From NCBI GenBank assembly GCA_038248955.1, contig JBBRWW010000051.1:1-18873 (forward strand): 18,873 bases of DNA, in the 5' to 3' direction. The notes beneath the pieces are model-generated. The model searched no databases, was not told the origin of the DNA, and was given only the letters and a program-made list of their open reading frames with translations. Numbering within the stretch: the stretch's first letter is position 1; every line of letters starts with the position of its first letter. The position numbers were made by a program, and so were the translations under genes. Source of the DNA: Lysobacter_K sp038248955 (GTDB lineage: Bacteria > Pseudomonadota > Gammaproteobacteria > Xanthomonadales > Xanthomonadaceae). This document shows, one piece after another, positions 1 through 7,392 of this stretch.

Positions 1-1
1 C

Positions 2-406
2 GATGCCTGGGACGTCGACCGTGACGCACTGCGCAGCTTCTCGGTCGACCGCATGACCGCCGCGCGGGTGCTCGACGCGCCGGCGCGGGACGTGCCCGAC
101 GAGGAGCTCGACCGGCAACTGGCGTCGAGCTACGGGATCTTCTCCGGCGCGCCGAAGCACTGGGCGACCATCGTGTTCAGCGCCAAGGCCGCGCGCTGGG
201 TCGCCGACGAGCACTGGCATTCGCAGCAGCAGGGCCGCTGGCTGTCCGATGGCCGCTACGAACTCAAGCTGCCCTACAGCGCCGGCCGCGAACTGCTGAT
301 GGACGTGATGCATTACGGCAGCGACGCCGAGATCCTCGAGCCGCCGGCGCTGCGCGAGCAGGCGCGCGCGCTGCTGTCGCTGGCGCTGAGCAACTACGAC
401 CGCTGA
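2..406 (+). CDS. WYL domain transcriptional regulator, C-terminal part (5' truncated by the window)
   Basis: The reading frame is open from base 2, so the first part of the gene lies outside the window; 134 residues are visible. They begin in the last strand of a WYL domain (the segment LRSFSVDRM, typical of the end of WYL) and continue into the C-terminal extension common in these regulators, with a run resembling the usual 'VVLRF..AARWV..HWHSQQ' pattern. WYL proteins normally have an N-terminal winged helix for DNA binding, which cannot be seen here. The stop codon overlaps the next ATG by one base (TGATG), so translation of the phospholipase gene is probably coupled to it. The family is clear; the ligand and regulated genes are unknown. 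Confidence 0.8.
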   Translation, partial: DAWDVDRDALRSFSVDRMTAARVLDAPARDVPDEELDRQLASSYGIFSGAPKHWATIVFSAKAARWVADEHWHSQQQGRWLSDGRYELKLPYSAGRELLMDVMHYGSDAEILEPPALREQARALLSLALSNYDR

Positions 407-1353
407 TGGCCGCCGCGGACGCCCCCAAAATTGCCAGCGACGAGAAGGTCGCACTGGTGCTCGGCGCCGGCGGTGCGCGCGGCCTCGCCCAGATCGGCGT
501 GATCGAGGCGTTGCAGGCACGCGGGCTCAACATCGTCGCGGTGGCCGGTTCGTCCAGCGGCGCGCTGGTCGGCGGACTGTTCGCGGCCGGCAAGCTCGAG
601 GTGTTCCGCGACTGGCTGCTGTCGATGAGCGCGACCGACATGCTGCGGCTGCTCGATCCGGTGTTCGGCGAGCCGTCGCTGTTCCGCGGCGAGCGCCTGA
701 TGGCGGCGCTGCGCGAGCGCGCCGGCGAGCCACGCATCGAGGAGCTGGCGGTGGACTTCACCGCGGTCGCGGTCGACCTGATGCGCCAGCGCGAGGTCTG
801 GCTGCGCGAGGGCGACCTGTGGGACGCGGTGCGCGCCTCGATCGCGATCCCCGGGCTGTTCACGCCGTACACCCTGCACGGGCGCGAGCTCGTCGACGGC
901 GGCCTGCTGGCGCCGCTGCCGATCGCCGCGACCCGGCTGTCGGACGCACACCGGCTGATCGCGGTGGACATGCACGGCTGGCCCAGGCGTCCGCCGGGCC
1001 AGCCCGCCGAGCCGCAGGCCGACGCACTGCCGGGTCAAGGCTTCGAGGCACCCAACGGCACCCGCCAGCGGCTCGCGGACTGGATCGAGCGGCGCCTGGG
1101 CGGTGGCGACGAACCGCGCGACGCGCAGGCCGACGCCGCGCCGCGGGAGTTCGGCTTCACTGAGCTGATGGCGCGTTCGCTCGACACCATGCAGGCGCAG
1201 ATCGCGCGCGTGCAGTTGGCGCTCGACCCGCCCGAGCTGGTGATCCGCATCCCGCGCGACGCGTGCCAGTTCTACGAGTTCTGGCGCGCGAAGGAGCTGA
1301 TCGCGATCGGCCGCGAGGAGGCCGACCTCGCGCTGGACGCCGCCGGCTACTGA
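406..1353 (+). CDS. Patatin-like phospholipase (RssA/NTE-type family)
   Basis: A 315-residue patatin-family serine hydrolase, expected to cleave acyl esters of phospholipids or lysophospholipids. All the family signatures are visible: the glycine-rich oxyanion loop GAGGARG at residues 20-26, the nucleophile elbow GSSSG at 48-52 with catalytic Ser50, and the dyad aspartate in DGG at Asp164. The patatin core spans about residues 15-190; the C-terminal 120 residues are less conserved and contain a charged Pro/Gly-rich stretch. No signal peptide or membrane helix is seen, so it is probably cytoplasmic or peripheral, as for E. coli RssA. The start overlaps the stop of the WYL regulator gene by one base, indicating a shared transcript. 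The precise substrate is not predictable. Confidence 0.9.
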   Translation: MAAADAPKIASDEKVALVLGAGGARGLAQIGVIEALQARGLNIVAVAGSSSGALVGGLFAAGKLEVFRDWLLSMSATDMLRLLDPVFGEPSLFRGERLMAALRERAGEPRIEELAVDFTAVAVDLMRQREVWLREGDLWDAVRASIAIPGLFTPYTLHGRELVDGGLLAPLPIAATRLSDAHRLIAVDMHGWPRRPPGQPAEPQADALPGQGFEAPNGTRQRLADWIERRLGGGDEPRDAQADAAPREFGFTELMARSLDTMQAQIARVQLALDPPELVIRIPRDACQFYEFWRAKELIAIGREEADLALDAAGY

Positions 1354-1366
1354 GCCGGCGCTGCAG

Positions 1367-1395
1367 GTGCGCGCGCATGTCGACAACGCGCGTGC
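1367..1395. terminator. Hairpin between convergent genes (possible bidirectional terminator)
   Basis: A 9-base arm at 1367-1375 pairs with 1387-1395 (seven Watson-Crick pairs and two G-T pairs in the DNA reading) around an 11-base loop that contains the palindrome TGTCGACA. It lies in the 96-base gap between the convergent patatin and lipocalin genes. There is no T-run on either side, so intrinsic termination is uncertain. Confidence 0.25.
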
Positions 1396-1449
1396 GCGGC
1401 GAGCTTCCCCGTGCGGGTTTCCTGCCAGCCGCGGGCGGTGCCCGCCGAC

Positions 1450-2031
1450 TCAGGGCGATTTGGGCGCCGCGAATCCGGGCTTGCCGACGTCGCCGGGCTG
1501 CTGCGGAATCCGCCGCAGGGCCGCGGGGTCGACGCCATGCCGCGCCAGGCGTCCGCGCAGGTCGGCGTACAGCACCTCGCCCATCCGCGGCTCGCGCGCG
1601 AACACCCACGCCAGCTGCCTGCCCGGATAGCCGATCAGCGCCCACGAATAGTCCGGCGCGACCTCGAGCACGCGGTAGCGCGTCGGGATCACCCGGAAGA
1701 ACCACGTCGTCCAGTCGCGCTCGCCGCTGCCCGGATTGACGGTGGCGACGGAGTCCAGCGACTTGGCCGGCTGGGCGAACCCGGCGCGGTAGGCGTAGTG
1801 CACGGCGATCCTGCCGTCGGGCCGCAGCGTGTAGGTGTCGCTACTCTGGACGTGGCCGCGTTCGGCGAAGTACGGCACGTGCGCGATCACGTGCCAGCGG
1901 CCCATGAAGCGCGCCAGGTCGATCGGCTCGGCGGCGGTCGGCGGGGTGGATACGGATGTCGCGCAGGCGACGAGCAGCAGTCCCAGGCCCGCGAGGGCGG
2001 TATGGCGGGCGAGACTCAGGCTGGGGCGCAT
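1450..2031 (-). CDS. blc: Lipocalin family outer-membrane lipoprotein (Blc-like)
   Basis: The 193-residue product begins with a lipoprotein signal peptide: a hydrophobic run ending in the lipobox LVAC with Cys23 as lipidation site and Ala at +2, consistent with outer-membrane sorting. The mature part has the lipocalin GxW motif (FMGRWHVIA, about residues 42-50), a central segment DTYTLRPDGRI and the late motif YSWALIGYP followed by AWVFAREP, matching the conserved end of bacterial Blc. Blc proteins bind fatty acids or lysophospholipids at the outer membrane. The start was chosen at 2031 because it places the signal peptide at the N terminus; the frame stays open further upstream only because of GC bias. 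No strong ribosome binding site is seen. The gene converges on the patatin gene. Confidence 0.9.
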   Translation of the reverse strand: MRPSLSLARHTALAGLGLLLVACATSVSTPPTAAEPIDLARFMGRWHVIAHVPYFAERGHVQSSDTYTLRPDGRIAVHYAYRAGFAQPAKSLDSVATVNPGSGERDWTTWFFRVIPTRYRVLEVAPDYSWALIGYPGRQLAWVFAREPRMGEVLYADLRGRLARHGVDPAALRRIPQQPGDVGKPGFAAPKSP

Positions 2032-2213
2032 GGCAGCGGTTCCGGGGGAGGAGGGGGCCAGCATGGCCGATGCGGGCGAAGGCCGCGTGCACGACGTCGT
2101 CTGGTGCCAGCAGTGCCCGCCGCCGGACGTGGCGACGTGGCGCGGCCGGGGTCGCAGCCGGTGAGATGGGTCGGCGCGATCGTGGCTGCCACGTCCCTGC
2201 GCTGGAGCCCCCG

Positions 2214-2531
2214 ATGAAACTGCTGCCGATCCGCAACCGCGATGCTGCCGATGTCGACCCGCGGCTCGACACCGTTCTGCGCCATGCCATCGCGATCGGC
2301 GCGATGCTGGTGGGGCTGCTGCCCGCAGCGCGTGGCATGCACGCCGCTGTCGGCTGGCTGCCACTATGGCTGCTGGCGATGCCACTGGCGGCGTGGTGGG
2401 CGCTGCATCGCTTCGCGTTGCCGGTGGTGGCGCAGGCCGAAAGGACGTCGATCGTCCGCTCCCCCCGCACCCTCCCGCAGGCGCGTCGCCGCCCGCAACG
2501 CCGGCGCGAGGCCGTGCCGCGCGCGGCCTGA
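2214..2531 (+). CDS. Small integral membrane protein, function unknown
   Basis: An ORF of 105 residues with GGAG at 2204-2207, six bases before the ATG, and the strong third-position GC expected of a real gene here. After a charged N terminus (MKLLPIRNRDAADVDPRLD) there are two likely membrane helices, about residues 24-40 and 46-65, joined by a short loop, then a basic, arginine-rich tail of about 30 residues. This suggests a two-pass inner-membrane protein with the tail in the cytoplasm. I do not recognise an assigned function; it resembles short unnamed proteins of xanthomonads. A short GC hairpin (arms 2533-2537 and 2545-2549) follows its stop codon directly. Confidence 0.6.
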   Translation: MKLLPIRNRDAADVDPRLDTVLRHAIAIGAMLVGLLPAARGMHAAVGWLPLWLLAMPLAAWWALHRFALPVVAQAERTSIVRSPRTLPQARRRPQRRREAVPRAA

Positions 2532-2603
2532 GGCCCGACCGCGGCGGGCGACGCAGTCGACAACCGCAGGGCCGTGCCTCGCGTCGGCGACCTTGGAACC
2601 CTG

Positions 2604-2612
2604 TGCTAGCGT
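2604..2612 (+). promoter_or_regulatory. Possible extended -10 promoter element before the S9 peptidase gene
   Basis: The sequence TGCTAGCGT has a TG dinucleotide one base before a weak -10-like hexamer (3 of 6 consensus positions). It would give a start of transcription near 2619 and a leader of about 24 bases containing GGAG. No good -35 box is visible. This is a weak call. Confidence 0.25.
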
Positions 2613-2642
2613 TGCGGCCTTCCCGTTTTGACCGGAGCACCC

Positions 2643-4889
2643 ATGCCCCTGCTGACCCAGGCCTGTCGCCACGTCGTGCTGTCTGCGGGCCTCGCGGCAG
2701 CATCGGCGAGCGGGGCCGCCCAAGCCGAAAAAGCCATGCCCGCCGAGAAGGCCGCCGCCGTGACCGAGTCGACCACCATGAATGCTCCCGCCGATCCGCA
2801 TGCCTGGCTCGAAGACGTCGAAGGCGCGCGCCAACTCGACTGGGTCAGGCAACGCAACGCCAGCACCGAGGCCGAACTGGCGAACACGCCGGCCTTCAAG
2901 CGCCTGCAGGCCGAGATCCTCGCGATCCTCGACTCCGATGCCAAGATCCCCGCGGTCGAGAAGATCGGCCCCTACTACTACAACTTCTGGAAGGACGCGC
3001 ACAACCCGCGCGGCCTGTGGCGCCGCACCACGCTGGCCGAGTACCGCAAGGACAAGCCGTCCTGGGAAACCGTGATCGACCTCGATGCGCTCAATGACGC
3101 CGAGAAGATCCCCGACGGCAGGAAGTGGGTCTGGCACGGCGCCGACTGCCTGAAACCCAGGCAGTCCGGCGCGGCGCCCGAACGTTGCCTGATCGCGCTG
3201 TCGCCCGGTGGCTCGGACGCCGACGTCACCCGCGAGTTCGACCTCACCACCGGGCAGTGGGTGAAGGACGGTTTCTTCCGCGCCGAGGCCAAGGGCGGCC
3301 TGCAATGGATCGACCGCGACAACGTCTACGTGTTCACTGATTTTGGAAACGATGCCCTCGGCGTTGGCACGGTGTCGAGTTCGGGTTACCCGCGCATCGT
3401 CAAGCAGTGGCGGCGGGGCACGCCGATGGCTGCGGCGTCGGTCGTGTACGAAGGCCAGGCCAACGACATGTACATCGCCGCCAGTCACGACCACACCCCC
3501 GGCTATCCGCGCGACTTCGTCAGCCGCACGCTCGCGTTCTACAACGACGAGTTGTACCTCCGGGGGGCAGACGGGCAACTGGCCAAGGTCGATGCGCCGA
3601 ACTCGGCCAACAAGTCCGTGCACAAGGACTGGCTGGTGCTGGAGCTGCGCGATCCGTATGAGGCGGGCGGCACGACCTACCCCGCGGGCAGCCTGATCGC
3701 GGCGAACTTCGACGGGTTCATGTCCGGCAAGCGCGCGTTCACCACGCTGTTCGCGCCGAGCGAACGGACCTCGCTGGCCGGCTACACGTGGACCCAAAGC
3801 CACCTCGTCCTGAACGTGCTCGAGGATGTCAAGAACCGCCTCAGCGTGCTGACGCCCGGCGTGGGCGAGTGGAAGCGCGACGCGTTCGTCGGCGCGCCAA
3901 CGTTTGGAACGCTGGGCGTGTCGGCGGTGGACGCCGACGACAGCGACGCGGTCTGGCTGACCGCGACCGACTACCTCACGCCGAGCACGCTGGCCCTCGC
4001 CCAGGTGGGTTCGGCGCCGCAAGTGCTCAAGACCATGCCGACGTTCTTCGATGCCAGCAGGCACGTGATCGAGCAGCATTTCGCCACCAGCCTCGACGGC
4101 ACCAAGGTGCCGTATTTCCTCGTGAAGCCGCGCGATCTCACCCTCGACGGCAGCGCGCCGACGCTGCTGTACGGCTACGGTGGCTTCGAGATCTCGCTCA
4201 CCCCGGGCTATTCCGGCAGCGTCGGCAAGGGCTGGCTGGAGAAGGGCGGCGTGTACGTGGTCGCCAACATCCGCGGCGGCGGTGAATACGGTCCGCGCTG
4301 GCACCAGGCCGCGCTCAAGGCCAACCGCCACAAGGCCTACGAGGACTTCGCCGCGGTCGCGCGCGACCTGATCGCGAACAAGGTCACCTCGACACCGCAC
4401 CTGGGCATCCAGGGTGGCAGCAACGGCGGCCTGCTCACCGGCAACATGCTCACCCAGTATCCGGAGCTGTTCGGCGCGGTGGTCGTGCAGGTGCCGCTGC
4501 TCGACATGAAGCGCTACAGCCATCTGCTCGCCGGCGCGTCGTGGATGGCCGAGTACGGCGACCCCGACACCGCCGACTGGGACTTCATCCAGACGTTTTC
4601 GCCGTACCACCTGTTCGATGCCACGCGCGACTATCCGCCGACGATCTTCATGACCTCCACGCGCGACGACCGCGTGCACCCCGGCCATGCGCGCAAGATG
4701 ATGGCGAAGATGCTCGAGGCCGGGAAGGACGCGCGCTACTACGAGAACATCGAGGGCGGCCACGGCGGTTCGGCCAACAACGCCCAGGCCGCGCACATGA
4801 GCGCGCTGGCTTTCACGTTCCTGTGGAAGCAACTGGGCAAGCCCGGCGGCGCAGGCGTTGCGGCGACCGATGCTGGCGGTACGCGCTGA
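2643..4889 (+). CDS. Exported prolyl oligopeptidase family serine peptidase (S9A)
   Basis: A 748-residue S9 peptidase predicted to hydrolyse short peptides, classically after proline, in the periplasm or outside the cell. Residues 1-28 form a signal peptide ending AQA. An N-terminal segment starting DPHAWLEDV (the usual S9A beginning) and a beta-propeller (about 75-440) precede the alpha/beta-hydrolase domain (about 455-735). The triad is Ser593 in GGSNGG, Asp675 in the DDRVHP motif and His707 in GGHGG; Arg677 matches the substrate-binding arginine of prolyl oligopeptidase. The conserved NIRGGGEYG segment is also present. The ATG at 2643 is preferred because GGAG lies at 2634-2637; an in-frame TTG at 2628 would overlap that site. 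The next gene starts after 33 bases and encodes another S9A enzyme, so the two probably form an operon. Exact specificity is inferred. Confidence 0.9.
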   Translation: MPLLTQACRHVVLSAGLAAASASGAAQAEKAMPAEKAAAVTESTTMNAPADPHAWLEDVEGARQLDWVRQRNASTEAELANTPAFKRLQAEILAILDSDAKIPAVEKIGPYYYNFWKDAHNPRGLWRRTTLAEYRKDKPSWETVIDLDALNDAEKIPDGRKWVWHGADCLKPRQSGAAPERCLIALSPGGSDADVTREFDLTTGQWVKDGFFRAEAKGGLQWIDRDNVYVFTDFGNDALGVGTVSSSGYPRIVKQWRRGTPMAAASVVYEGQANDMYIAASHDHTPGYPRDFVSRTLAFYNDELYLRGADGQLAKVDAPNSANKSVHKDWLVLELRDPYEAGGTTYPAGSLIAANFDGFMSGKRAFTTLFAPSERTSLAGYTWTQSHLVLNVLEDVKNRLSVLTPGVGEWKRDAFVGAPTFGTLGVSAVDADDSDAVWLTATDYLTPSTLALAQVGSAPQVLKTMPTFFDASRHVIEQHFATSLDGTKVPYFLVKPRDLTLDGSAPTLLYGYGGFEISLTPGYSGSVGKGWLEKGGVYVVANIRGGGEYGPRWHQAALKANRHKAYEDFAAVARDLIANKVTSTPHLGIQGGSNGGLLTGNMLTQYPELFGAVVVQVPLLDMKRYSHLLAGASWMAEYGDPDTADWDFIQTFSPYHLFDATRDYPPTIFMTSTRDDRVHPGHARKMMAKMLEAGKDARYYENIEGGHGGSANNAQAAHMSALAFTFLWKQLGKPGGAGVAATDAGGTR

Positions 4890-4922
4890 TCCCGTTGCAT
4901 CCCACGCCACCGGACCCCATCC

Positions 4923-7079
4923 ATGAAACCGACTTCCCTCCTGCTTGCGGCCACGTTGCTCATGATCACGCCCACCCCGTCCCCCGCCGCCACGCTGCCG
5001 ACCACGCCCGATGCCGCCAGCAAGCCGCACGTGGTCAAGGCGCCGCACGGCGCGCAGCGCAATGACGAGTACTACTGGCTGCGCGACGACAAGCGCAAGA
5101 ACCCCGAGGTGCTTGCCTACCTCAACGCCGAGAACGCCTACGTCGACCAGGTGATGGCGCCGCTCAAGCCGCTGCAGGACACCCTGTACGACGAGATCGT
5201 CGGCCGCATCAAGCAGGACGACAGCTCGGTGCCGTACCGCGAGCGCGGCTACTGGTACTACACGCGCTTCGCCACCGGCCAGGACTACCCGATCCACGCG
5301 CGGCGAGCCGGCACGATGGACGCCGCCGAGGAGGTCCTGCTCGACGTCAACGCGATGGCCGCGGGCAAGGACTACTTCAGCGTCGGCGACTGGCAAGTCA
5401 GCCCGGACAACCGCCTGCTGGCCTGGGCCGACGACGCCGTCGGCCGCCGCCAGTACGTGATCCGGGTCAAGAACCTGGCCACCGGCGAGGTCTACCCCGA
5501 CGTCATCACCGGCGCGTCGGCCAACCTCGTCTGGGCCGACGACAACCAGACCCTGCTGTACGTCGAGAACGACCCGGAAACGCTGCTGACCGTGCGGGTG
5601 AAGAAACACGTGCTCGGCACCCCGGCCAGTGAGGACGCGCTGGTGTACGAGGAGCACGACGACAGCTTCTACATGGGCATCAGCCGCAGCCGCGACGACC
5701 AGTACCTGTGCATCAGCGTGGAAAGCACGGTCTCCAGCGAAGTGCGTTGCGCCCCCGCCGCCGACCCGCGCGAGTTCGTGGTGCTGGCGCCGCGCGAACG
5801 CGATGTCGAGTACAGCGCCGACCACCATGGCGGCCGCTGGGTGATCCGCACCAACGCCGCCGGCGCGGACGGCAAGCCGGCGAGCAACTTCAAGCTGGTG
5901 ACCGCCGCCGATGGCAGCCGTTCGCGCAGCAACTGGAAGGACTGGGTCGCGCACCGCGACGACGTGTTCATCGAGGACTTCGAGCTGTTCGATGGCTACA
6001 CCGCGATCGCCGAGCGCTCGCAGGGCCTGGAGCGCCTGCGGCTGTTGAAGCCCGACGGCAGCGAAGACTACGTCCAGGCCGACGAACCGGCCTACAGCAT
6101 GGGCCTGTCGACCAACGCCGAGCCCGGCACCGACTGGCTGCGCTACAGCTATACCTCGCTGACCACGCCGGCCACCACCTACGAGCTCAACACCCGCACC
6201 GGCGAGCGCAGGCTGATGAAGCGCGAGCCGGTGATCGGCTACGACCCCGGCCGGTACACCACCGAGCGGCTGTGGGCGACCGCGCGCGACGGCACCCAGG
6301 TGCCGGTCTCGCTGGTCTACCGGAAAGGCTTCGAGAAGAACGGGCAAGCGGCATTGCTGCAGTACGCCTACGGCAGCTACGGGCACTCGACCGACCCGGG
6401 CTTCAACCTGCCGGTGGTGAGCCTGCTCGACCGCGGCATGGTGTACGCGATCGCGCACATCCGCGGCGGCCAGGAAATGGGCCGCAAGTGGTACGACGAC
6501 GGCAAGCTGTTCCACAAGAAGAACACCTTCACCGACTTCGTCGACGTCACCGACTTCCTGGTCGCACAGGGCTACGCCTCCAAGGAGCGCGTCGCCGCAT
6601 ATGGCGGCAGCGCCGGCGGGCTGCTGGTGGGCGCGATCGCCAACATGGCGCCGGACAAGTACCGGGTGATCCTGTCGCAGGTGCCGTTCGTGGACGTGGT
6701 CACGACCATGCTCGACGCCAGCATCCCGCTGACCACCAACGAGTACGACGAGTGGGGCAACCCGGAGCACAAGGACGCCTATGACTACATGTTGTCGTAC
6801 TCGCCGTACGACAACCTCAAGGCGCAGGCCTATCCGGCCACGTTTGTCGGCACCGGCCTGTGGGACTCGCAGGTGCAGTACTACGAGCCGGCCAAGTACG
6901 TGGCGCGCCTGCGCGACCTCAACACCGGCACGTGGCCGGTGCTGTTCCGCACCAACATGGACGCCGGCCACGGTGGCAAGTCGGGGCGCTTCCGCCGCTA
7001 CCGCGAACTGGCAGAGATGTACGCGTTCGCGCTCGACCAGCTCGGCGTCGCGGCCGGCAGCGCTCAAGCCGGCCAATGA
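4923..7079 (+). CDS. ptrB: Exported oligopeptidase B-like serine peptidase (S9A)
   Basis: A 718-residue protein closely resembling oligopeptidase B (protease II), which cleaves peptides after Lys or Arg. The order is signal peptide (about 1-23, ending SPAA), the N-terminal YYWLRDD motif, a beta-propeller (about 95-425) and the hydrolase domain (about 430-710). The triad is Ser563 in YGGSAGG, Asp648 in GLWDSQVQYYEP and His683 in DAGHGG; the block VPFVDVVTTMLD and SYSPYDN are typical of this enzyme. E. coli PtrB is about 30 residues shorter and lacks an export signal, so the predicted location differs. Acidic residues Glu607 and Asp609 lie where oligopeptidase B recognises basic side chains. 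No clear ribosome binding site precedes the ATG; it follows the previous peptidase gene by 33 bases. Confidence 0.9.
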   Translation: MKPTSLLLAATLLMITPTPSPAATLPTTPDAASKPHVVKAPHGAQRNDEYYWLRDDKRKNPEVLAYLNAENAYVDQVMAPLKPLQDTLYDEIVGRIKQDDSSVPYRERGYWYYTRFATGQDYPIHARRAGTMDAAEEVLLDVNAMAAGKDYFSVGDWQVSPDNRLLAWADDAVGRRQYVIRVKNLATGEVYPDVITGASANLVWADDNQTLLYVENDPETLLTVRVKKHVLGTPASEDALVYEEHDDSFYMGISRSRDDQYLCISVESTVSSEVRCAPAADPREFVVLAPRERDVEYSADHHGGRWVIRTNAAGADGKPASNFKLVTAADGSRSRSNWKDWVAHRDDVFIEDFELFDGYTAIAERSQGLERLRLLKPDGSEDYVQADEPAYSMGLSTNAEPGTDWLRYSYTSLTTPATTYELNTRTGERRLMKREPVIGYDPGRYTTERLWATARDGTQVPVSLVYRKGFEKNGQAALLQYAYGSYGHSTDPGFNLPVVSLLDRGMVYAIAHIRGGQEMGRKWYDDGKLFHKKNTFTDFVDVTDFLVAQGYASKERVAAYGGSAGGLLVGAIANMAPDKYRVILSQVPFVDVVTTMLDASIPLTTNEYDEWGNPEHKDAYDYMLSYSPYDNLKAQAYPATFVGTGLWDSQVQYYEPAKYVARLRDLNTGTWPVLFRTNMDAGHGGKSGRFRRYRELAEMYAFALDQLGVAAGSAQAGQ

Positions 7080-7115
7080 TGGCTTTGCGGCCAAACCGGC
7101 GGCGAAGCGGCCACC

Positions 7116-7143
7116 TTGAGCCGCGCCGGGCGCGCGTTACACT
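7116..7143 (+). promoter_or_regulatory. Predicted sigma-70-type promoter of lptM-dapF-DUF484-xerC
   Basis: A -35-like TTGAGC (7116-7121) and a -10-like TACACT (7138-7143) are spaced by 16 bases, each matching consensus at 4 of 6 positions. Counting seven bases from the end of the -10 box puts the transcription start at about 7150, which is the A of the lptM start codon, so the mRNA would be leaderless. Confidence 0.5.
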
Positions 7144-7149
7144 GCGCCC

Positions 7150-7392
7150 ATGAACCTAAAGCCCGCCTTCGTAATCCTCGCGTTGTCGCTGCCACTGGCC
7201 GGTTGCGGCAACAAGGGTCCCCTGATCCTGCCGCAGGATCCGCCGCCGACGGAAGCCCGCATGCTGCCCGCGATGCCGCCGATGGACGATGTCGGGGTGC
7301 CGGTCGACGGCGCGCCTCCAGCGCCACCCGCCAGCGATGACGCTACGGTTCCGTTGCCCCCGCCGCCGGCCGGCGGCGACGGGAATGGCTGA
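7150..7392 (+). CDS. lptM: LPS translocon maturation chaperone LptM (YifL family lipoprotein)
   Basis: An 80-residue lipoprotein. The signal peptide ends in the lipobox LAGC (Cys19) and is followed at once by GNKGPLILP, matching the CGxKGPLxxP signature of YifL/LptM. The rest is a low-complexity Pro/Ala/Asp-rich tail. In E. coli, LptM sits in the outer membrane and helps the LptD-LptE LPS translocon mature with the correct disulfides. Location directly upstream of dapF is the usual one for this family. The gene ends inside dapF (8-base overlap if dapF starts at 7385). No Shine-Dalgarno site precedes the ATG, in keeping with a leaderless start. Confidence 0.88.
   Translation: MNLKPAFVILALSLPLAGCGNKGPLILPQDPPPTEARMLPAMPPMDDVGVPVDGAPPAPPASDDATVPLPPPPAGGDGNG

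Noticed and set aside
1411..2217. A 268-codon plus-strand frame opposite the lipocalin gene
   Set aside because: Low-complexity Arg/Gly translation; the minus strand has a lipobox and lipocalin motifs.
2628..2642. TTG start giving five extra residues on the first S9 peptidase
   Set aside because: It would overlap the GGAG ribosome site that serves the ATG at 2643, and the ATG gives a cleaner signal peptide.
2364..7094. A 1576-codon antisense open frame covering the two S9 peptidase genes
   Set aside because: It is in exact codon register with both sense genes. It stays open because the sense genes lack TTA, CTA and TCA codons in frame, as expected at very high third-position GC. The product is Val/Arg/Gly/His-rich without domains, and the sense proteins have full catalytic motifs.
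7081..7115. Possible terminator hairpin after the oligopeptidase B gene
   Set aside because: GCGGCCA-like copies here are direct rather than inverted repeats; only a 4-base stem can form, and there is no T-run.
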